Shown here: positions 1 through 8,455 of the stretch, piece by piece
How the letters are laid out: each line of letters opens with the position of its first letter
Position numbering within the stretch: position 1 is the first letter of the stretch
Position numbers and translations under genes: made by a program
The notes under the pieces: model-generated
What the model was told of the DNA's origin: nothing
Seen by the model: the letters and a program-made list of their open reading frames with translations, nothing else
Databases searched by the model: none
Assembly: GCA_000818095.1 (NCBI GenBank)
Contig: CP009416.1
Coordinates: 3,452,440 to 3,516,439, forward strand
Length of the DNA stretch: 64,000 nucleotides
Origin: Jeotgalibacillus malaysiensis
GTDB taxonomy: Bacteria > Bacillota > Bacilli > Bacillales > Jeotgalibacillaceae
Reading direction: 5' to 3'

Positions 1-627
1 ACTTCAAAAGTGTAAGCATTTCGATTTCGAACCTAAGCAACTTAAATGTCTAGTGACAAGAAAGTTTATAAAAATTCCATGGTGTAAAATTTTTAAAAGC
101 CATGGGGTTACACAGGAGTTGAGTTGAAAGTACCTTACAAAATAGTCAAGATAATAATAGGAATAACCTAGGTTTGGTTAGATTATTAAATTAAATGAAA
201 CGAGTTTTTTTGAACTGCATGGGATTAACGTTTACGGAATTTTAAAGTATTTTGTTTCTTTATACCTTTTTATGACTTTTCAGGACAAAGGAGTTGGAGG
301 TTTGTATCTAATTTGAAGGAGTAAAATCAAAGTATTATCAAAAATGAAAAACACCCTAGCTATAACGGGCCAATAGGGTGTTTTTCTTTTGATATATTTA
401 CCTTTAAACGCCGACCGCTCTTCAAGGTCATTTTGTTACGAACACAGGGTTACCAGCACCTATGCTCACAGTTATATTACAATATATGGATTGTTATTTC
501 AAATGGATTTATCAATTACTTTGAAAGTAAAATTTTAGTCTAGCTTGTGCTATAGAACTAATTTTTCAAAATTCTATCTCCAGATAAACCTTTACCTTCT
601 CAGTCAGGATATAAAATGTTTTTTTGT
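1..627. other. AT-rich left edge, no supported gene
   Basis: No gene can be supported here. A plus-strand frame is open from base 2 to a TGA near 127 and could be the tail of a gene starting outside the window, but nothing in its translation is recognisable. One clear hairpin terminator lies at 347-386. The rest is AT-rich sequence downstream of the toxin-antitoxin pair, in keeping with an accessory island that continues to the left. Confidence 0.5.
347..386. terminator. Bidirectional intrinsic terminator
   Basis: Stem ACACCCTA (351-358) pairs with TAGGGTGT (374-381), flanked by an A-run on the left and a T-run on the right. It can work in both directions, for the antitoxin gene on the minus strand and for anything arriving from the left. 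Confidence 0.75.
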
Positions 628-1695
628 TCACCGATTTTTTAAATGATTTAATTTATCAAACCCAATATACCCATCGTGTTGTAACCTTGCTACAACTATT
701 CCGGGAAGCACACTTTGAGTTTTAGCAAAAGCATGGATACTACGTTCATCAAACTTCCCAAGACTAACAAATTCTTTGTACTCAAATTTATTAATGAAAA
801 AATCTCTAGCAAATTCGTTAGCTTCTTCTTCTTTGGCGTCAGTATTATCTAACTCTAACTCATCCTCAAGAGTTACAATGGGTTCATTAGGTATATAATG
901 TTTGATAAGATGTCCTATCTCATGTATCAATGCAAACCATACATGATCGTGTGATTTAAATCTTCCAGTAAGATAAATGGCTGGATTATTCTTATATGTT
1001 GTAAGTGCTCCCCTAACTTTACTATTCTCGATTGCATTATAAAACACTAAATATATTCCCAAACGATTTAATAATTTCCTTGCGCTTTTTAATGAACTTT
1101 CATAATCATTATTTAAGGCAAGTAGTTTAAATTTATCCAATGATTCAATTAGGTTCTCTTTCGTATACTTTTTATTTGACAAGTCTTTATTTTGAATTTC
1201 AACTTCTTCTCCCGCTAAATTTAGCCAAATAGCTATTGCCTCAGTTTCTCCGCCATCTTCCATAAAATCAATATTAAAGTTGGAATAAACTTTATCAAAC
1301 TGTTCGAAATTACTAATCCTTAAAAGTTTTAACATTTCGTTTGCTTGTTTAGCTAAATCCCAGTCTAAACCATTAAATATAGTACTGAATTTAAATCTTC
1401 TCGAGAGGTTATTCAGTTGCTCCATGCTATAAGTTTGAGAATCCATCTCTTCTCTTTTTAGGTGTTCACGGTACTTACTTTCGTAGTTCAACCAATATGA
1501 AGCTGGAACATCATGAATTATTTTTTCTAACTTTATGGCTATTTCTTCAGTTAGTCTGCTTTTTCCGTTTAACAAATTAGAAAAGTGTTTTTCACTAACT
1601 CCTAATCGCTTAGCACATTCTTTTTGACTCATTCCAAATTCTTCTAAATATTCTTTTATAATAGAACCTGTATGCACAATAAATTCATTACCCAT
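628..1695 (-). CDS. HTH / ImmA-IrrE metallopeptidase-type antitoxin (HigA-like)
   Basis: The protein has 355 aa. An N-terminal XRE/HigA-type helix-turn-helix spans about residues 10-60 (MSQKECAKRLGVSEKHFSNL lies inside it). A C-terminal ImmA/IrrE (M78) zinc-peptidase domain carries HEIGH near residue 258. A GGGAGG ribosome site precedes the ATG. It lies directly after the toxin-like gene, with 15 bases between them, so the two form an operon in toxin-first order as in HigBA. By family knowledge it should bind and neutralise the toxin and repress the operon; the peptidase domain suggests regulated turnover or a stress-sensing role. Assignment to HigA is by domain layout and neighbour. A stand-alone phage-type ImmA regulator is the alternative. 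Confidence 0.8.
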   Translation of the reverse strand: MGNEFIVHTGSIIKEYLEEFGMSQKECAKRLGVSEKHFSNLLNGKSRLTEEIAIKLEKIIHDVPASYWLNYESKYREHLKREEMDSQTYSMEQLNNLSRRFKFSTIFNGLDWDLAKQANEMLKLLRISNFEQFDKVYSNFNIDFMEDGGETEAIAIWLNLAGEEVEIQNKDLSNKKYTKENLIESLDKFKLLALNNDYESSLKSARKLLNRLGIYLVFYNAIENSKVRGALTTYKNNPAIYLTGRFKSHDHVWFALIHEIGHLIKHYIPNEPIVTLEDELELDNTDAKEEEANEFARDFFINKFEYKEFVSLGKFDERSIHAFAKTQSVLPGIVVARLQHDGYIGFDKLNHLKNR

Positions 1696-1710
1696 AGAAA
1701 TACCTCCCTT

Positions 1711-2025
1711 CTAGTGATAATCCTCAATTGATAAAATTTCTATTTCATTAATTGTTTTTAAGTCAGATTCGTCCCAATCTCCAATTGGTCTTAGTACAAT
1801 ACGAAAGTTCCTAGAGACATCAATTCCCCAACAATCATTATAATCTCCATCTAGTTTATGCCGACGAGGTGGGGGAATGTGAGGAATTTCATCCAAATTG
1901 TTTGCAACCCTTATCTCAGACATTCTATTTATAATTTTTTTATAAAACCCTGTATAATGCTTTTTTATCATGCGTTCATTTGTTAATATCTTTTCCATTT
2001 TCTTTGTGGTATAAGAAATTTTCAT
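1711..2025 (-). CDS. RelE/HigB-like toxin
   Basis: A 104-aa basic protein with features of the HigB/RelE superfamily of ribosome-dependent mRNA interferases: the run RRHKLDGDYNDCWGIDVSRN followed by FRIVLRP is the usual core strand region, and the C-terminus is short and acidic. It is the first gene of the operon and starts at an ATG preceded by AAGGGGGAT. A palindromic operator candidate lies 43 bases upstream. Toxicity is inferred from family and context and is not visible in the sequence. Confidence 0.75.
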   Translation of the reverse strand: MKISYTTKKMEKILTNERMIKKHYTGFYKKIINRMSEIRVANNLDEIPHIPPPRRHKLDGDYNDCWGIDVSRNFRIVLRPIGDWDESDLKTINEIEILSIEDYH

Positions 2026-2067
2026 TTGTATCCCCCTTATACATTAAAATAAACTTAACACAAATTA

Positions 2068-2081
2068 ACCTGTCAGGTCAA
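2068..2081 (-). promoter_or_regulatory. Toxin-antitoxin operator over the -35 box
   Basis: The perfect palindrome ACCTGTCAGGT (2068-2078) overlaps a TTGACC hexamer read on the minus strand (2081-2076), placing it over the likely -35 box of the toxin-antitoxin operon. A weak -10 (TTAAGT) follows 17 bases later. An HTH antitoxin binding here would give the usual autorepression; that is inference. Confidence 0.45.
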
Positions 2082-2146
2082 TTTCCTGATTGTGGACTAC
2101 CGTCAACTTTATGTATTATAATTTGTTTAGGATAGGAGTGCAGAAT

Positions 2147-2956
2147 ATGCAAAAGAAAAATGATTATTTTGAATATGCTAAAATATTATCGAACCAATAT
2201 TCTACATTTCTTAGTAACGATACTGTCGAACAGAAAATCCTTAAAACATTTCATGGACGAATACCTACTGATAAATTCAATAGTGATTTAACACCAAGAG
2301 AATTCATAAATGAGTTTCTCTTACTTCATTATCCTAATGAAACCTCTATAAAATCGACGTTTATAAATAATGTTCTCTTTAAAACAATTAACCACGTGTC
2401 TATTTTTGAGCTAAATGTAGGAAATAGCAGACTTGATTTATGCAAAATAAACGGTAGTAGTACAGCTTTTGAAATCAAAACTGATTTGGACACACCAAAA
2501 AGGTTAAGGCAACAAATGAAAGATTATTTCCAAGTATTTGAAAAGGTATACCTAATATGTTCAGTCAATAATCTTAACAGTATGTTGCACTTTGTTCCGA
2601 AGGAATGTGGAATTTACACCTATCACATTACAAAAACTGGTAAGTATGTTTTTAAAAAACACCGTCCTGCAACTAAGTCAAATATTCTTTCTCCAATTGC
2701 TCAATTGTCAGTCTTAACAAAAAAAGATTTGAATGCATTCTTTGAATGTCCAAATCTTGAAACAAAAGACGCTATGATTGATTTAATCATTACTAACAAA
2801 ACAGAAAAAGAAATTAACAAAATCTTTAAGCTTTGCTTAAAAAACAAGTTTTATTACAAGTGGAATTTTTTAGTAGAGAATAGCTCTGATATTCTTGAAA
2901 TAGACTATCAATGGTTTTTTAAAAATTCGTTATCTCCTGAAATAGTATATCTTTAA
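2147..2956 (+). CDS. sce7726 family protein, putative PD-(D/E)xK nuclease
   Basis: The 269-aa protein resembles the sce7726 family, named after a Sorangium gene; its function is unknown. The most telling part is a restriction-endonuclease-like core: RLDL near residue 95, a short turn, then AFEIK near residue 108, that is D...ExK, followed by the family-typical stretch DTPKRLRQQMKDYFQVFEKV. This suggests nuclease activity, not demonstrated. The start is the ATG at 2147, preceded by GGATAGGAGTG; an in-frame ATG at 2090 has no ribosome site and would overlap the toxin promoter. The partner sce7725-type gene faces it 7 bases away and both stop codons sit in one palindrome. The AT-rich composition matches the island. 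Confidence 0.75.
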   Translation: MQKKNDYFEYAKILSNQYSTFLSNDTVEQKILKTFHGRIPTDKFNSDLTPREFINEFLLLHYPNETSIKSTFINNVLFKTINHVSIFELNVGNSRLDLCKINGSSTAFEIKTDLDTPKRLRQQMKDYFQVFEKVYLICSVNNLNSMLHFVPKECGIYTYHITKTGKYVFKKHRPATKSNILSPIAQLSVLTKKDLNAFFECPNLETKDAMIDLIITNKTEKEINKIFKLCLKNKFYYKWNFLVENSSDILEIDYQWFFKNSLSPEIVYL

Positions 2957-2972
2957 AGGTATACTATTTTTT
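2941..2972. terminator. Palindrome holding both stop codons of the sce7726/sce7725 pair
   Basis: AATAGTATA (2941-2949) pairs with TATACTATT (2960-2968), and the centre CTTTAAAG is itself palindromic. The TAA of the plus-strand gene lies in the centre and the TAG of the minus-strand gene lies in the right arm. A T-run follows on the plus strand, so it should terminate the sce7726 gene best. Confidence 0.7.
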
Positions 2973-4058
2973 GGCTTGCTGTTGAATATACCTAGTTAAT
3001 GTAAGATTACTCCATGTAGCCCAATTACCAAATTTCCCCTCCATATTTTTAATTCTTGAAATGGCTATACAGTCATCTTCGCTATCTAGAAGAGGTAATC
3101 TATTGAGTACTTCACTTCTAACATACTCAAACCCTCGCATTCCAATATTTGTATCATAGTTTACAATTGAAAAAAAAGCATTTTCTTCTTTTGAATATAT
3201 CAGCCCTAATGCTGCTCCCAGTCCATTACCACCACCATCTACTGGTAAATTGTCTTTCAACCCTCCAAAGTCTCCAAAGCCATCTAATTCATAATCTGTA
3301 TATATTTTTGCTACTTTATTATCTATTTTTTCCGTGAATACTAAATTTTCATAATCGCCGTTTTTAAAGTCTCGAGATCTTGGAGAATTGAGGAGTATTT
3401 TTTTTGCATTCGTCTCCAAATCCTCAAACTCTTCTAATTCTATAAACTTAGAATCAACATGTTGGTCTCTAATGTCTAACATGAGATAATCCCTTTGAGT
3501 CAAATGCTCCTCTAATAATTCTATATAATCTTCTAAATAATTGTCAGTTATTCTAATTGCAATAGAAGGATTTTCTCTTCTCAGTTCATTTATTAGTTTA
3601 GTTAAATCATGTTCACTTATTATTAAATCTTTTTTAATAGATATAACTGGAATTAAATCATTAAAACTTCCTATTTGTAACATTCTTTGTTTATAGTAAT
3701 TATAGTCCCTACTCAACCTGAATGATAATTCAATTCCTTTAAAAGCTTTATTGGCATATTCATTTTCACTAAATCTAAAGAAGTCAACAAATGCTTTTTT
3801 ACCCTTAAGACGTTCTTGAATGTTATTTAATGTAATAATATCATTTTCCGTTGGAGGTAATTTAGCTCTAGTTTTATTTTTATTACCTAATTTTAATTCA
3901 TACACATACCCACCAGTCACATCATCAACTTTGTATTGGGGGGTATGCTCATCTCTTATGATTTCTATCAAAGGGATTATTGATTCATTAAAATATCCGT
4001 TCATGTCTCTAATAACTCTTAATTCTTCATCACGATTTTTCATAATTGGTATATACAT
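2964..4058 (-). CDS. sce7725 family protein (T4 beta-protein-like)
   Basis: A 364-aa protein resembling the sce7725 family, related to the phage T4 beta-protein family. Family features include the N-terminal MYIPIMKNRDEEL and the C-terminal region with VNYDTNIGMRGFEYVRSEVL. No catalytic motif is recognised. The ATG at 4058 lies 6 bases after GGAGG and is preferred over an ATG at 4064 that touches it. In other genomes sce7725 and sce7726 genes are neighbours, which suggests a two-component function. Here they are convergent, not co-directional. A defence role is inferred only from the surrounding restriction and toxin-antitoxin genes. Confidence 0.7.
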   Translation of the reverse strand: MYIPIMKNRDEELRVIRDMNGYFNESIIPLIEIIRDEHTPQYKVDDVTGGYVYELKLGNKNKTRAKLPPTENDIITLNNIQERLKGKKAFVDFFRFSENEYANKAFKGIELSFRLSRDYNYYKQRMLQIGSFNDLIPVISIKKDLIISEHDLTKLINELRRENPSIAIRITDNYLEDYIELLEEHLTQRDYLMLDIRDQHVDSKFIELEEFEDLETNAKKILLNSPRSRDFKNGDYENLVFTEKIDNKVAKIYTDYELDGFGDFGGLKDNLPVDGGGNGLGAALGLIYSKEENAFFSIVNYDTNIGMRGFEYVRSEVLNRLPLLDSEDDCIAISRIKNMEGKFGNWATWSNLTLTRYIQQQAKK

Positions 4059-4111
4059 ACTCATCCTCCTTTTTATAAGGTGTTTTTAAAATTCTAAACA
4101 ATAGCAATATT

Positions 4112-7100
4112 TTAAGCGTTTTGTGGCCAATCTTTATACTGCTCTTTCGCTTCTTCCATAATAGCTTTTGTAATAAATATTAGTTGCTGTCCTTTAATTC
4201 CCTCGTTTATTAAAACTTTCTTAACTGCCATGTTTACCTTGGCATAGATATTCTTCCGGTGTTCGCTAGTCCAGTCCTGACTTAAGTTCTTTTTCAATTC
4301 TTTCACTACTTTATGAATGAGGTCCGCTAAAAACTTATTATCAAAGGCTTCCATTTTTAGTGATGTAATGGCTTTATAGAATTCAACTTCTTCATCAGAT
4401 AGTCCAAGATCCTTACGAAAGTCTGCTTCGTCATCGACTTGGTTTTTCATGTCAGCCATCATTCGTACAACATCTGCTGCTTGTATAATGCGGTTATGGT
4501 AATCTTTTAGGGTTTTCTCAAGTAGTTCACGCATTTGCTTTTCTTTAGGGCTATTCCGTTTGAAATTGACTTGAATATGGTCTTCTAGTAGTTTTTTTAG
4601 TAGTTTAAGACGAAGATCTTCATGGTCTTTTTTCTCTTGCATATCTTTTAGAAAATCTTCATCAAGAATACTGATGTCGGGCTTCTCAATACCTGCGACC
4701 TTATATATATCAACCGGTTCTTTCGATTCTAAGTGTTGGTCAATCAACATATTTAGTCGTTCTTCAACAGTCCGGTTTGATTTAAAATCAGTATTTTGCG
4801 CTGAGAGATATTTTCTCACTTGAATACGAACCATTTGATATAGAGTAACTTCATCCGAATAAGGAATTACTCTATCGATATGTTTGACCAACTTATATGC
4901 CTTCTCTAGTTTTACGCAATCCTCAACAAAGGCTTCCGGATCTCCGTTTAATTGATCATTAACAAGATCCGCAATTAAATCATCACGACTGACTTTTGAT
5001 AGAGAACGCCAATCATCCCGATGTTTAATATCACCAAAATACTTACGCACTTCTTCTAATTTGCTATTAAAGACGCTAATTGCTTGGTCGACATCTATGT
5101 CCATGTTATTTGTTGCATTATCGCCCGTATAGAGGTTGGTTGCTTCTTTGAGTGATGTTGCAATACCAATAAAGTCAACAATCAGTCCACCTTCTTTACC
5201 AGGGAAAACTCGGTTAACACGTGCAATTGCTTGTATAAGGTTATGGCCTTTCATAGGTTTATCAACATACAAGAATGATAGATTTGGTGCATCAAACCCA
5301 GTAAGCCACATTGAAACGACAATAACTAATTTGAGAGAATCATCAGTTTTCTTTAAACGTCCTTTAACTTCCTCTTGTTCTTCTTTCGTTTTAATGTGGG
5401 AGTACTTACTACCAGGATTTATCTTTCGCCATGAGTCAGGGTCTTTTGATACATCTCCAGTCATGATAATCTCTACTTCTGGACAGTCATCATGTTTCTT
5501 TAATTCATCGTACAAGCGAACGGCAACCTGACGACTCATACAAACGATCATGCCCTTTTGATATGGATCTGCGGCTTTATTAAAATGATCTAGAATACTT
5601 TTAGAAAGTCTTTGGAGGCGTTTCGGTGTTCCAACAACTTTCTCTAAAGCTGCCCATTTCAATTTGTAGGATCGTGACTCCTCATCACCAAGCCCAACCT
5701 CGTTGACCAGATCAGTAAATTCTTCATCTATATCTGCACCATCATAGTCTAATGGGATCATACGACTTTCATAATATAGTGGTAATACTGCTTTATCTTG
5801 TACGGCCTGTGCCATATCATAACGGTGAATGACATGGCCAAATATTTCTTCTGTATTATTACCAAGTAACTTGACTGGCGTTCCAGTAAAGCCAACAAAT
5901 GAAGCATTCGGTAAAGCAAAACGTAATTGAGCTGCATATCCTCCATCAAATCCACTTTGTGTGCGGTGTGCCTCATCTGAAATTACGATAATGTTCCTTC
6001 GTTCCGATAACACGGGGTGTTTAGCTTCGCCTTCTTTCAAACGGAATTTTTCAATCGTTGAAAAGACAATCTGTCCGCCTTCACCTCTAAGGATTTCTCG
6101 TAATTGGTCTGCTTTTTTCGCATGATGAATATGTCCAATTAAACTCCGGCCTTCTGAAAAAGTGTCGTGGAGTTGCTCATCTAAATCATTACGATCCACC
6201 TGCACTACAACGGTGGGATTGTCCAAATCCTTATGTCTAGACAAAATTGCTGAATAAAATAACATACTGATACTCTTACCAGAGCCTGTGGTATGGTACA
6301 TCACACCAATTTTGTGATCACCGTTCGGGCGGGTCGCTCGTATGGTTTCTTCAACTGCAAAATTCACACCAAAAAACTGGTGATACTTTGCACCGATCTT
6401 AACTTTGGAATCCCCTTTATCCAGATAAACGATAAAATTGCGTATGTAATTTAATAATCTTTCCTTTTCAAACAAACCTTGAATTAACGTACGCATGGTG
6501 TTGACCACATTATTGTCTACGTTAACACCATCTATTGTTTTCCAAGAAGCAAAGAAATCATAAGGAGCAGATGGCATCCCGTGCTTCGTTTCGATGCCAT
6601 CTGAGATAACCGTGAATGCATTGTATTCAAATAGTTGAGAGATATCATGGGTGTAATTACGGATTTGAGTATATGCATCATAGACTGTTGCATTTTCTTT
6701 GTTTGGATTTTTCAGTTCAAACAAAATAAGCGGAAGTCCGTTTACATAAACAATGATGTCTGGGCGGCGGGACATACGTCCTTCAATTGATAATTGATTA
6801 ACCACTAAAAAATCATTATTTTTAGGGGTAGTCCAGTCAATGGGATAGACGTGTTGAACTTTTACTTCACCTTTATCCTCGAAAATAAACTCAATACCCT
6901 TTACGCACTTTTGGTGAAAAACAAAATTACGCTCCTCCCAGCCAAAACCCTCATTTAAAATAAACAAATTTACCAATCGACTAATTTCATTTGTAGGTAT
7001 CATAGGATATGCATCAATTAAGAATGCTTCAAGTCTTCCTTTAATAACAACTTCCTGTACTCGTGCACGTTCACCCCGTTGAAAAAGTTCCTGTCCATGT

Positions 7101-7174
7101 AGGTAAGTATAGTTGAGCCCCGTCAATCGCTCTATCGTTGTTTCTTCAAAATCCGATTCCATTAATCGCCCCAT
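4112..7174 (-). CDS. hsdR: Type I restriction enzyme, R (motor/endonuclease) subunit
   Basis: The 1020-aa HsdR protein cleaves and translocates DNA as part of the HsdR2M2S1 complex. An N-terminal nuclease domain has RRPDIIVYVNGLPLILFELK (about residues 135-155), giving the D...ExK site. The superfamily-2 helicase motor follows: HTTGSGKS (near 293), DEAHRTQ (near 403), FTGTP, and QAIARVNRVFPGK as motif VI. The C-terminal helical part contacts the methyltransferase. Length is normal and no motif is broken, so the enzyme looks active. The ATG at 7174 lies 7 bases after GGAGG and is preferred over the ATG at 7180. It is the last gene of hsdM-hsdS-hsdR. Confidence 0.97.
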   Translation of the reverse strand: MGRLMESDFEETTIERLTGLNYTYLHGQELFQRGERARVQEVVIKGRLEAFLIDAYPMIPTNEISRLVNLFILNEGFGWEERNFVFHQKCVKGIEFIFEDKGEVKVQHVYPIDWTTPKNNDFLVVNQLSIEGRMSRRPDIIVYVNGLPLILFELKNPNKENATVYDAYTQIRNYTHDISQLFEYNAFTVISDGIETKHGMPSAPYDFFASWKTIDGVNVDNNVVNTMRTLIQGLFEKERLLNYIRNFIVYLDKGDSKVKIGAKYHQFFGVNFAVEETIRATRPNGDHKIGVMYHTTGSGKSISMLFYSAILSRHKDLDNPTVVVQVDRNDLDEQLHDTFSEGRSLIGHIHHAKKADQLREILRGEGGQIVFSTIEKFRLKEGEAKHPVLSERRNIIVISDEAHRTQSGFDGGYAAQLRFALPNASFVGFTGTPVKLLGNNTEEIFGHVIHRYDMAQAVQDKAVLPLYYESRMIPLDYDGADIDEEFTDLVNEVGLGDEESRSYKLKWAALEKVVGTPKRLQRLSKSILDHFNKAADPYQKGMIVCMSRQVAVRLYDELKKHDDCPEVEIIMTGDVSKDPDSWRKINPGSKYSHIKTKEEQEEVKGRLKKTDDSLKLVIVVSMWLTGFDAPNLSFLYVDKPMKGHNLIQAIARVNRVFPGKEGGLIVDFIGIATSLKEATNLYTGDNATNNMDIDVDQAISVFNSKLEEVRKYFGDIKHRDDWRSLSKVSRDDLIADLVNDQLNGDPEAFVEDCVKLEKAYKLVKHIDRVIPYSDEVTLYQMVRIQVRKYLSAQNTDFKSNRTVEERLNMLIDQHLESKEPVDIYKVAGIEKPDISILDEDFLKDMQEKKDHEDLRLKLLKKLLEDHIQVNFKRNSPKEKQMRELLEKTLKDYHNRIIQAADVVRMMADMKNQVDDEADFRKDLGLSDEEVEFYKAITSLKMEAFDNKFLADLIHKVVKELKKNLSQDWTSEHRKNIYAKVNMAVKKVLINEGIKGQQLIFITKAIMEEAKEQYKDWPQNA

Positions 7175-7204
7175 GATCATTCCTCCCTTATTGCATCACA
7201 TTTT

Positions 7205-8455
7205 TCACCTTTCTTTGTCTTCAGATAAATTAATCTCACCTTGCAGGAATTTTTGTAAAAGATATTCTTTCGTTTTAGTTAACCTGTCGTTCTCATCTAA
7301 ATTACTATTAAGCATTTTTCGATATAAAGATACCTTTTCTACAAATTCCTTTTGAATATTTGGTGGTGGTAGTAAAATATTTGTGTCTGTAATGAGTTTT
7401 GCACTTGCACTTTTTCTAGTAGTTCCGTTGCTTGCACCAGAAATATAATTCTGATACTGAGCAGATTGAAAATAGTAAAAAAGGTAATACGCTTCTACAT
7501 TATTTGTCTTTGGAGTAATTCTTATCAAATATGATGCAAATACTGCATCTAATTCTTTTTCAACAATTGCAACTTTTCCAGGGTCCGCCATACGTATTAT
7601 TATTATGTCTCCGATATTTAAACGATATTTTTGAAAATTCTCCTTTTCTATCTTACAGTATGGTACTAAATTCCATTCAATAAATGGTTTTTTATTTATA
7701 TCCGTGCCTCGTAAGAATTTTGGACCAACCTTTTCTTCAGTTGCAGATTCGGTAAAACCATATTGGGTATTTACAATTTTAGATAATTTTTCAACCTTCC
7801 AAGTCGTGGGAATCATACCTAAATCCGACTCAACAAAATCCCTATCCTGGAATGGACCTAAATCAACAAACCAGTTCTTGTATAGAGCAATTGCCATATC
7901 TTCTAGGGTTTTATTTATTTGGTTATTTAGTTGAATTTTATTATCAAGTGAAACTAGGATACTTGCAATTTTATCTTGAACTTCTAACGGAGGAAGAATA
8001 AATTTGTAATCTTTAATTTGTTGTAAACTAATATGAGGCACACCTGTACCAGTTTGAATACTTAATATATAATTTGTGAAATTTTTACCACACAGAAGAA
8101 AGTAAAGGAAGTCTTGGTTTATACTTCCTTTTGTTCTTAATCGTGCTACACGTTGTACTAATAATGCAGGTAAATCTATTTCTCTTATTTTAGAGATCTT
8201 TAAACCTGCAGCAATCCATGGACGATCCATTGCTAATACAATATCATCTTTTTTTAATCTAAATTTTTCATATACCTTTAAAGAGTCATTTGGCCAATAT
8301 TTCGCTTTTTCCCAGCGAAAATATTGCTGTGCAATGTTATCTCCTCTTAATAATCGAATGTCGCCCTTGTCATCTGAATAGTACTTACTTTTAAATGGAA
8401 ATCCAGAATCTATATTCACGTGTTGCCCTAGTGACGTCTCTTGCCAACCATTCAC
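7205..8455 (-). CDS. hsdS: Type I restriction enzyme, S (specificity) subunit
   Basis: A 416-aa HsdS with two target-recognition domains, roughly residues 1-150 and 205-370, each followed by a helical spacer (the first ends near DKIASILVSLDNKIQLNNQI, the second near the C-terminus). The two domains set a bipartite target that cannot be read from sequence. It starts at a GTG whose last bases overlap the hsdM stop (GTGA), with GGAGGAG five bases upstream, so translation is coupled to hsdM. No inverted-repeat recombination sites or extra hsdS fragments are visible, so phase-variable switching is not indicated. Confidence 0.95.
   Translation of the reverse strand: MNGWQETSLGQHVNIDSGFPFKSKYYSDDKGDIRLLRGDNIAQQYFRWEKAKYWPNDSLKVYEKFRLKKDDIVLAMDRPWIAAGLKISKIREIDLPALLVQRVARLRTKGSINQDFLYFLLCGKNFTNYILSIQTGTGVPHISLQQIKDYKFILPPLEVQDKIASILVSLDNKIQLNNQINKTLEDMAIALYKNWFVDLGPFQDRDFVESDLGMIPTTWKVEKLSKIVNTQYGFTESATEEKVGPKFLRGTDINKKPFIEWNLVPYCKIEKENFQKYRLNIGDIIIIRMADPGKVAIVEKELDAVFASYLIRITPKTNNVEAYYLFYYFQSAQYQNYISGASNGTTRKSASAKLITDTNILLPPPNIQKEFVEKVSLYRKMLNSNLDENDRLTKTKEYLLQKFLQGEINLSEDKER

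Noticed and set aside
2..127. Open frame entering from the left edge
   Set aside because: About 41 codons without a recognisable product in AT-rich DNA; too little to call a partial gene.
331..348. SCC-attachment-like TTATCAAAAATGAA near the left edge
   Set aside because: It resembles the rlmH-end sequence but is in the inverted orientation and only partly matching. A true second attachment site should be a direct repeat, and none was found in 1-10100.
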